Shown in pieces: positions 57,775-64,000 of a stretch of DNA of 64,000 bases. A program made the position numbers and the translations under genes. Source of the stretch: Paracoccus laeviglucosivorans (GTDB lineage Bacteria > Pseudomonadota > Alphaproteobacteria > Rhodobacterales > Rhodobacteraceae); the NCBI RefSeq assembly GCF_900182695.1, contig NZ_FXTK01000002.1:124001-188000 (forward strand), in the 5' to 3' direction. Within the stretch, counting starts at the first letter, position 1, and every line of letters starts with the position of its first letter. Below the pieces are notes generated by a model. The model was not told the origin of the DNA, ran no database searches, and worked only from the letters and a program-made list of their open reading frames with translations.

Positions 57775-58512
57775 TTACCAGATGAAGTCGTCGCCGCCCA
57801 ACTGGTTCAGGCGGGTGTCTTCGATTACCAGACGGTCGGCGCCGTGGGTGATGATGACGTCGCTGCCGACCTGACGGGCCGCGCCGCGCACATCTGCCCA
57901 GCTGTCAAAGCGGCCGTAATGCGACAGGTTGATGCGGTCGTCATCGGTTTCGAAATCGGTGATGACGTCGCGCCCACCGTTCCAGACAAAGGTATCCGCG
58001 CCTTCGCCGCCGGTCATGGTGTCGTGACCAAGCCCGCCATCCAGCGTGTCGTTGCCTTCATGTGCGACGATGCGGTCGTTGCCCGCCTGACCCAGCATCC
58101 GGTCATCGCCTTCGCCGCCCCAGATGGTGTCGTTGCCCGCACCGGCGATCACGGTGTCATTGCCTTCGCCTGCGTTGATGAAGTCAAAGCCCGAGCCGGT
58201 AATGGCCGAGTCGTTGCCTTCGCCTAGCGTGATGTTGTTGCGACCGTCTCCGGCGCGGACCACATCGTTGCCTTCGCCTGCGTTGATCACGTCATTGCCG
58301 GCGCCTGCGTCGATCACGTCATTGCCTTCGCCGCCATTGACGCGGTTGTTGCCCTGACCGGCATTGATGCGGTCATTGCCTTCACCACCGTCGATGAAGT
58401 CGTTGCCGCCATTGCCGTTGATCGTGTCGTCGCCCGACATGCCATAAAGGCTGTCTGCCCCGTTGGTGCCGTTGATCCGGTTCGAGTCGTCATTGCCACG
58501 GATGATAGCCAT
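57775..58512 (-). CDS. Small RTX-repeat calcium-binding protein
   Basis: 245 residues. About three quarters of the chain is made of glycine/aspartate nonapeptides (GGEGNDxIx) in one unbroken beta-roll from about residue 20 to 175, followed by a short serralysin-like end (GADTFVWNGGRDVITDFETDDDRINLSHYGRF) and the terminus GDDFIW. The last residues are typical of type I secretion signals. No enzyme domain. It is unrelated in layout to the larger RTX protein at 13069. No exporter genes are nearby. It is probably secreted and folded by calcium outside the cell. Confidence 0.82.
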   Translation of the reverse strand: MAIIRGNDDSNRINGTNGADSLYGMSGDDTINGNGGNDFIDGGEGNDRINAGQGNNRVNGGEGNDVIDAGAGNDVINAGEGNDVVRAGDGRNNITLGEGNDSAITGSGFDFINAGEGNDTVIAGAGNDTIWGGEGDDRMLGQAGNDRIVAHEGNDTLDGGLGHDTMTGGEGADTFVWNGGRDVITDFETDDDRINLSHYGRFDSWADVRGAARQVGSDVIITHGADRLVIEDTRLNQLGGDDFIW

Positions 58513-58610
58513 GGAGTTTCTCCGTCAGTTGAATGTTCCGGCGTGGTGGAGAACGGGACTGACCGTTCGCGCGCCCCGGCTGCCGGGTTGGCCGGGCGCG
58601 GATGGGGATG

Positions 58611-59783
58611 TCAGGCGCGGTGCTGTCGTTCGGCCAGTTGTTGGCCGACCAGCATCATGCGCATGGCATTCTCGGCGGCGCGGCGCAGCAGCTTCGCGCC
58701 CTTGCCGATGGCTTCGTCCAGCGAACAGGGCCGCTTGACGATCGAGACATAGGCCGCGATGCCGTGGCCATAGGTCTGGCGCGCGCCCTTGCCGATGGTG
58801 CCAGCAAGCGCCACGGTGGGGATGCCCAGTTCGCGGGCGCGGCGCGATACCTCGCAGGGGACTTTGCCGTAGGGGCTTTGACCGTCCAGTGCGCCTTCGG
58901 CGGTGATGACCAGATCGGCGCGGCCCAGCAGGCGGTCGAAATCCAGATAGTCCAGCATGATTTCAAAGCGCGGATGCAGCGTCGCCCCGGCAAAGGCGAT
59001 CAGCCCCGCCCCCAGCCCGCCCGAGGCGCCCGCACCCTGCATGGGCGCCACGTCGCGGTCGGTCGCCCGAAGGATGCAGGCGGCATAGGTCTGCATCCCA
59101 CGGTCCAGTTGTTCGACCTGTTCGGGCGTCGCGCCCTTTTGCGGGCCGAAGACGCGGGCCACGCCCTTTTCGCCCAAAAGCATGTTGTGCCAGTTCACGG
59201 CGGCGTCGATGCGGGTCTTGCGCAGACGCGGGTCAAGCCCGGTGATGTCGATATGGGCCAGACGCTCCAACGCGCCGCCGCCTTCGGGCAGCTCATGGCC
59301 CTGGGCATCCAGCAGCCTTGCGCCAAGCGCGCGTGCCATGCCCGCGCCGCCGTCGTTGACGCCGCTGTCGCCGCAACCGATCAGGATGCGTTCGGCCCCG
59401 TGATCCAGCGCCTGCAGGATCAGTTCGCCCACGCCGCGGCTGGTGGTCAGCGTCGGGTCGCGGCGGTCGCGGGGGACCAGCGACAGACCCGCTGCCGCCG
59501 CCATCTCGATCACGGCGGTGCGGGGGCCCTTGCCGCCCATCACGCCCCAGAAGCTGTCGACGGGCTGGCCCACGGGGCCGGTGACGCGGGCGCGGCGCAT
59601 TTTGCCGTTGGTGGCGGCGATCAACGCCTCGGTCGTGCCTTCGCCGCCATCGACCATCGGCGCCGACAGGATCTTTGCGTCGGGCATGGCACGGCGGACG
59701 CCACGGGAAATGGCCAAAGTCACATCCTTGACCGAGAGGGATTCCTTGAAGCCCGAAGGCGCAATCAGAACGGTCAGCGACAT
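58611..59783 (-). CDS. Glycerate kinase (GlxK/GarK type)
   Basis: 390 residues. Glycerate kinase type 1 features: APSGFKESLSVKDVTLAI at the N-terminus, PMVDGGEGTTEALI, GCGDSGVNDGGAGMARALGA, and the C-terminal ITAEGALDGQSPYGK stretch. The family phosphorylates D-glycerate to 2-phosphoglycerate (or 3-phosphoglycerate) in glyoxylate or serine-type routes. It is single; a hairpin at 59873-59899 separates it from the SLC13 gene, and the leader of 134 bases holds its own expected promoter. Confidence 0.88.
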   Translation of the reverse strand: MSLTVLIAPSGFKESLSVKDVTLAISRGVRRAMPDAKILSAPMVDGGEGTTEALIAATNGKMRRARVTGPVGQPVDSFWGVMGGKGPRTAVIEMAAAAGLSLVPRDRRDPTLTTSRGVGELILQALDHGAERILIGCGDSGVNDGGAGMARALGARLLDAQGHELPEGGGALERLAHIDITGLDPRLRKTRIDAAVNWHNMLLGEKGVARVFGPQKGATPEQVEQLDRGMQTYAACILRATDRDVAPMQGAGASGGLGAGLIAFAGATLHPRFEIMLDYLDFDRLLGRADLVITAEGALDGQSPYGKVPCEVSRRARELGIPTVALAGTIGKGARQTYGHGIAAYVSIVKRPCSLDEAIGKGAKLLRRAAENAMRMMLVGQQLAERQHRA

Positions 59784-59872
59784 TTTCTTTATCCTTCCTG
59801 TTGTCTGATATGATTACGGGGCGGCCTGCGGGCTTATTCCGTGGCGGTGGCGAATTTTTTCTGCCGGGCATG

Positions 59873-59899
59873 AAAAAGGCGGCCGCGTGGCCGCCTTTT
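59873..59899 (-). terminator. Terminator after the SLC13 gene
   Basis: AAAAGGCGGCC (59874-59884) pairs with GGCCGCCTTTT (59889-59899). On the minus strand the stem ends in a T-run, 19 bases after the SLC13 stop. Confidence 0.85.
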
Positions 59900-59917
59900 G
59901 ACAAACCTTACAGAGGC

Positions 59918-61594
59918 TTATCGGATCACCACATGCAATCCCGCCGGTCGCAACGCCCGGTTGATGCGTTGTTCGATGCGGCGCAGATCGCGCGCGGGCA
60001 CATATGTGCTGCGGCTCGGGGCGACCGGCGTGGTCAGACCCTTGGGCCGGGGTTGAGGACGGGCGGCGGCGATATGCGGGGCTGCTGCTGCGGGCGGGGT
60101 CAGTGCGACGGCCTGCGCGGGCAGGGACGCGGGCGCAAGCGCATGGGGTTGCGGCGCGTCACCGCGCATCGCGGCCAGTTGCGCGGGCCAGACCAGCAGC
60201 GCGAACCCGATCAGCAGCGCCGTCACGGCGGGCGCAAGCGGCAGGGCCAGCCGGGCCAGATCGTTTTGGGTAAAGCCTGCATCCTCGGCATTGCCAAAGA
60301 TCGCGACCGGCTTGGCCGAGGCCATCATGCTTTGGCAAAACCCCGTGCCCATGACCGCGATCAGCACCATCAGCGCCGGATCATGACCAAGCCCCGCCAC
60401 GGGCAGCGCCAAAGCGGGGATCAGCACCGCCGCGCGTGCGGAACGCGAGGTGATGGCCAGATGCGCCATGACGGCGATGACCGACAAAAACACCGCAACC
60501 GCCAGCCCGTGACCGGCCAGATGTGCGGGCAGGGCGGACAGCGCATGTGCCGCCAACCAGCGGTCCGTGCCGGTCTGCGTCATCGACTGCGCGATCAGGA
60601 CGGTCGCCGTCATGTAAAGCAGCAGCTCGACATCGACGGCGCGGAACGTCTCTTTGGGTTTGCGGGTGCCAAAGGGCGGGGTCAGCAGCACCAGCGCCCC
60701 GCCAAGCGCGGTCAGCGCCATGCCGATGCCGTGCCATTCGGCGGTCAGCCACAACCCGACCACCGCCGCCAGCACCAGCCCGATGCGGTGCTGACGGCGG
60801 CGTTGTTCGGGACTGTGCGCGGCAGGCTGCATGGGCGCGATCGGTGTCAGCAGCAGGTCGCGCGGCACGAACAGAAGCAGGATCAGGCCCGCCCCGATCA
60901 GGCTGGCCAGCAGCGAAAACGGCAGCCCCAGCATGGCCCAGTCCAGATAGCCCAGTTGCAGCCCCGTCGCGTTGCGGATGGCCTGCGCCGCCAACAGATG
61001 CGCCCCCGCCCCGATCAGCGATGCCCCGGCCGATAGCAGGATCACGGTTGGGAACAGCAACGCCAGCGGGCGTTTCAGTCGCGGATCGGGCAGGGCAGTC
61101 GCGATGGCGGAGAACAACGGCAGCAGCAGCGCCGCCCGCCCCGAGGTCGAAGGCAGCACAAAGGCCGTCGCCGCAATCGCCAGGGTCAGCGCCAGAACCA
61201 GCGGGGCCAGCCGCATCCCGCGCCGCAAAAGCGGGGCGACCAGCCGTTCGGTCAGCCCCGCGTCCTTTGCGACGGCGGCGATGACAAAGGCAGCCAGCAG
61301 CAGCCAGATCAGTTCCGCGCCCAAAGCGGCGAAAAGCTGCGCCTCGGTCAGCACGCCGCCAAGCACCAGCGCCAGAACGGCCCCCAGCGCCACCAGCGAT
61401 TCCGGCAGGCGCGTGCCGACCCAGCCAAGGATCGCAAGCGCCGAAACCACCAGCGCAAAGCGCCCGTCCGCAGTCAGCGCGCCCGGCAGGCCGAAGCCGA
61501 AACCAAGGATCGCGCCTGCCAGCAAGGTCACGACAAGCCCGCGCCGCGACGGCAGCGGGATCGGGGGAATGGTCACGAAACTCTGGGCGGTCAT
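59918..61594 (-). CDS. SLC13/DASS-type anion permease with an extra C-terminal tail
   Basis: 558 residues. Residues 1 to about 465 contain some 11-12 hydrophobic helices with the helical-hairpin motif FVLPSTSGRAALLLPL and a second TSRSARAAVLIPALALP, as in SLC13 sodium/anion symporters (dicarboxylates, sulfate). After the last helix (about 465) a tail of some 90 residues follows, Pro/Ala-rich then ending in RDLRRIEQRINRALRPAGLHVVIR; this tail is not part of the usual family. No binding site is proved, so the substrate stays open. Confidence 0.8.
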   Translation of the reverse strand: MTAQSFVTIPPIPLPSRRGLVVTLLAGAILGFGFGLPGALTADGRFALVVSALAILGWVGTRLPESLVALGAVLALVLGGVLTEAQLFAALGAELIWLLLAAFVIAAVAKDAGLTERLVAPLLRRGMRLAPLVLALTLAIAATAFVLPSTSGRAALLLPLFSAIATALPDPRLKRPLALLFPTVILLSAGASLIGAGAHLLAAQAIRNATGLQLGYLDWAMLGLPFSLLASLIGAGLILLLFVPRDLLLTPIAPMQPAAHSPEQRRRQHRIGLVLAAVVGLWLTAEWHGIGMALTALGGALVLLTPPFGTRKPKETFRAVDVELLLYMTATVLIAQSMTQTGTDRWLAAHALSALPAHLAGHGLAVAVFLSVIAVMAHLAITSRSARAAVLIPALALPVAGLGHDPALMVLIAVMGTGFCQSMMASAKPVAIFGNAEDAGFTQNDLARLALPLAPAVTALLIGFALLVWPAQLAAMRGDAPQPHALAPASLPAQAVALTPPAAAAPHIAAARPQPRPKGLTTPVAPSRSTYVPARDLRRIEQRINRALRPAGLHVVIR

Positions 61595-61649
61595 TGTGCT
61601 CTCCTGTCTGTCATGTGACAGGATTACGACGCAGCGCCCGATCTATTCC

Positions 61650-62381
61650 CTAGCTGGGGGGCAGACCTTCGGCGCTGTCGCCAAGGGCTGCGGCCTCTTC
61701 CTCGGGGGTTAGGGGCGCGCCTGCGCCCACCGCCTGCAACGCCGCGTCGATCGAGCTTTCGCCGGATGCGGGCTGGAAGGTGCCTTCTTCGGTCGCGGCG
61801 AGGGCGGCGAAACGCTGCACCCAGCCTTCGCTGCCACGGCAGGCCAGAACGGTGCGGACCGTGCCTGCGTTCACCGCCTCATATTCGCGGCAAAGCTGAC
61901 CCTCGGACCCGCGGAAGGATGCGATCATGCTAAGCTGCGTGCCATCGTCCAGCCCGCGCACCTGCCCCGTGCGGAGTTCGTCCAGCGCCGCGATTTCGGG
62001 CTGCCCGAATGCCTGCGGGCCGGGCTTGTCGTTCTGCCACCAGCCAAAGGCAAAGGCCGCAATTGCGACGGATGCCGCAGCGGCCAGCCAAGGGCGGCGG
62101 TTGGTATTGGCAGGTTCGGGCATGGGGGGCATTGCCGAGGCCGAGGCCGGGGCCGAGGCCGGGGCCGCCGCTGCGCGGATCATTGCCGCCAGCGGATCTT
62201 CGCCTGCATCTTGCCCCGGATCCTCGCGCAAGCCGCCCAGCAAGCGCCGCGTTTCGGTAAAGCGGAACAGACGGGCCTGCAATTCGGGGTCCGCATCGAC
62301 AGCGCGGCGCACCGCATCGGCGCGTTCGGCATCAAGTTCGCCATCGGCCAGCGCCATCAAGGTTTCGTCGTCGATCTGCAT
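61650..62381 (-). CDS. Anti-sigma factor, membrane-anchored
   Basis: 243 residues. N-terminal acidic/helical part (ETLMALADGELDAERADAVRRAVDADPELQARL, 6-38) of the anti-sigma type, a Pro/Ala-rich linker, a single transmembrane helix (WLAAAASVAIAAFAFGWW, about 98-115) and a periplasmic domain of about 125 residues with two cysteines. It would bind and hold the ECF sigma factor encoded 50 bases upstream until a periplasmic signal releases it. No zinc-finger HxxxCxxC motif is present. Confidence 0.8.
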   Translation of the reverse strand: MQIDDETLMALADGELDAERADAVRRAVDADPELQARLFRFTETRRLLGGLREDPGQDAGEDPLAAMIRAAAAPASAPASASAMPPMPEPANTNRRPWLAAAASVAIAAFAFGWWQNDKPGPQAFGQPEIAALDELRTGQVRGLDDGTQLSMIASFRGSEGQLCREYEAVNAGTVRTVLACRGSEGWVQRFAALAATEEGTFQPASGESSIDAALQAVGAGAPLTPEEEAAALGDSAEGLPPS

Positions 62382-62431
62382 GGCTCTGTCCTGTCAAGCG
62401 CGGGGGTTGCGAAAGGCATACGCACCACCGG

Positions 62432-62923
62432 TCATTTTAATCCCATTTTTTCCGAAAGCGCGAGCCGGGCACGCGAAAGGCGGCTCATGACGGTCCCGAT
62501 GGGGATGCCCAGCGTCTGGGCGGTTTCGGCGTAGCTCATCTCCTCGATACAGACGAGATGCAGGATTTCGCGCTGTTCTTCGGGCAGGGTCAGCATGGTT
62601 TCCTGCACGGATTTCAACATGATGCGCGCTTCCAATCCGGGGCGGGGATCGGTCGGAAGCGCCTCGGGGATGTCGTGGACATCGACCTGCGTGCCCTGCG
62701 TCCGCTGCCGCCGGGTCTGGTCGATCCATGCGTTTCGCATGATGCGAAACAGCCACGGCTCCATCCGCGACGCCGCATCGAAGCTGGCGGCATTGGCGAT
62801 GGCGCGTTCCACCGTGGTCTGGACCAGATCATCCGCCACGTCCTTGCGCCGCGCCAGTGACAGGGCGAAACGGCGAAGGTTCGGCAGAAGGGCGATCAGG
62901 GTCTGGCTGAAAGCCGCATCCAT
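62432..62923 (-). CDS. ECF-type RNA polymerase sigma factor
   Basis: 163 residues from the ATG at 62923, preceded by GGAGG; the long in-frame extension into the protease gene is rejected. Region 2 (DDLVQTTVERAIANAASFDAASRMEPWLFRIMRNAWIDQTRR, about residues 30-72) and region 4 (LPEEQREILHLVCIEEMSYAETAQTLGIPIGTVMSRLSRAR, about 113-153) are both complete. It is followed by the anti-sigma gene and divergent from the S8 protease gene, so all three probably form one envelope-stress-like regulon. Confidence 0.92.
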   Translation of the reverse strand: MDAAFSQTLIALLPNLRRFALSLARRKDVADDLVQTTVERAIANAASFDAASRMEPWLFRIMRNAWIDQTRRQRTQGTQVDVHDIPEALPTDPRPGLEARIMLKSVQETMLTLPEEQREILHLVCIEEMSYAETAQTLGIPIGTVMSRLSRARLALSEKMGLK

Positions 62924-63016
62924 GGAACCTCCGGGCTTCGAAAATTGACGATCTGGGGGAATAATAGATGGTGACGGGCGTAGAATGTCCAGAAGCCCCG
63001 CCAAAGGAGACGGCCC

Positions 63017-64000
<984 letters not shown>

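Noticed and set aside
62924..63016. A defined ECF promoter between the sigma and protease genes
   Set aside because: Candidate -35/-10 pairs (for example TTGACG with TAATAG) have wrong spacing; no convincing ECF-type motif could be fixed by eye.

Overview
The window looks like part of an extrachromosomal replicon (plasmid or chromid) of an alphaproteobacterium of the Rhodobacteraceae, most likely close to Paracoccus. This is inferred from three things: high GC content, a quinol-oxidase operon ending in a SURF1 gene, and a replication/partition module (parB-parA and a DnaA-like initiator, 48.4-52.0 kb) of the kind known from Rhodobacterales plasmids. No rRNA, tRNA, transposase or CRISPR array was seen. 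Most of the DNA is tightly packed catabolic, transport and envelope genes in long, translationally coupled operons on the minus strand.

Layout. 1-3.7 kb (+): trehalose module otsB (cut by the window edge), a GH15 hydrolase and otsA. 3.7-8.7 kb (-): cyoA-cyoB-cyoC-cyoD-SURF1, a haem-copper quinol oxidase. 8.9-14.6 kb (+): MFS symporter, a Phd/VapC-type toxin-antitoxin pair, a TcyP-like cystine symporter, a YciA-type thioesterase and an RTX protein. 14.6-15.9 kb (-): an MltB-type lytic transglycosylase. 15.9-31.7 kb (-): a myo-inositol uptake and catabolism operon, read from 29.7 to 15.9 kb (binding protein, ABC ATPase, permease, second binding protein, two Gfo/Idh/MocA dehydrogenases, two TIM-barrel isomerases, iolC-DUF2090, iolD, iolE, iolB), with a LacI-family gene upstream and a GntR gene facing an NCS1 permease (32.0-33.4 kb, +).

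33.5-39.1 kb (-) is a complete moxR/bat operon. 39.2-43.2 kb (-) holds nagK-nagA-cobW behind a DUF1612/HTH-like gene. 43.3-47.9 kb (-) is a four-gene Csu-type (archaic chaperone-usher) pilus operon. 48.4-52.0 kb is the replication/partition block with iteron-like repeats at 51.0-51.1 kb and four copies of a CTTCCCC-N2-GGGGAAG palindrome across and just beyond parA and parB. 52-62 kb contains a phospholipase-D-like protein, a Bcr/CflA-type MFS exporter, a DMT exporter, OpgG/OpgD, a small RTX-repeat protein, glycerate kinase and an SLC13 transporter. 61.6-64 kb holds an anti-sigma/ECF-sigma pair divergent from an S8 protease that runs off the right edge.

The most striking signals are DNA-level ones around the replicon: the four palindromes are read in different frames in different genes, so they are probably protein-binding (parS-like) sites, and iteron-like repeats lie between parA and the initiator gene. 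Other points of note are nested inverted repeats upstream of the inositol operon, a minimal pilus operon, and an ECF-linked subtilase with a run of fourteen aspartates. All names rest on reading the translated sequence; no database search was run.
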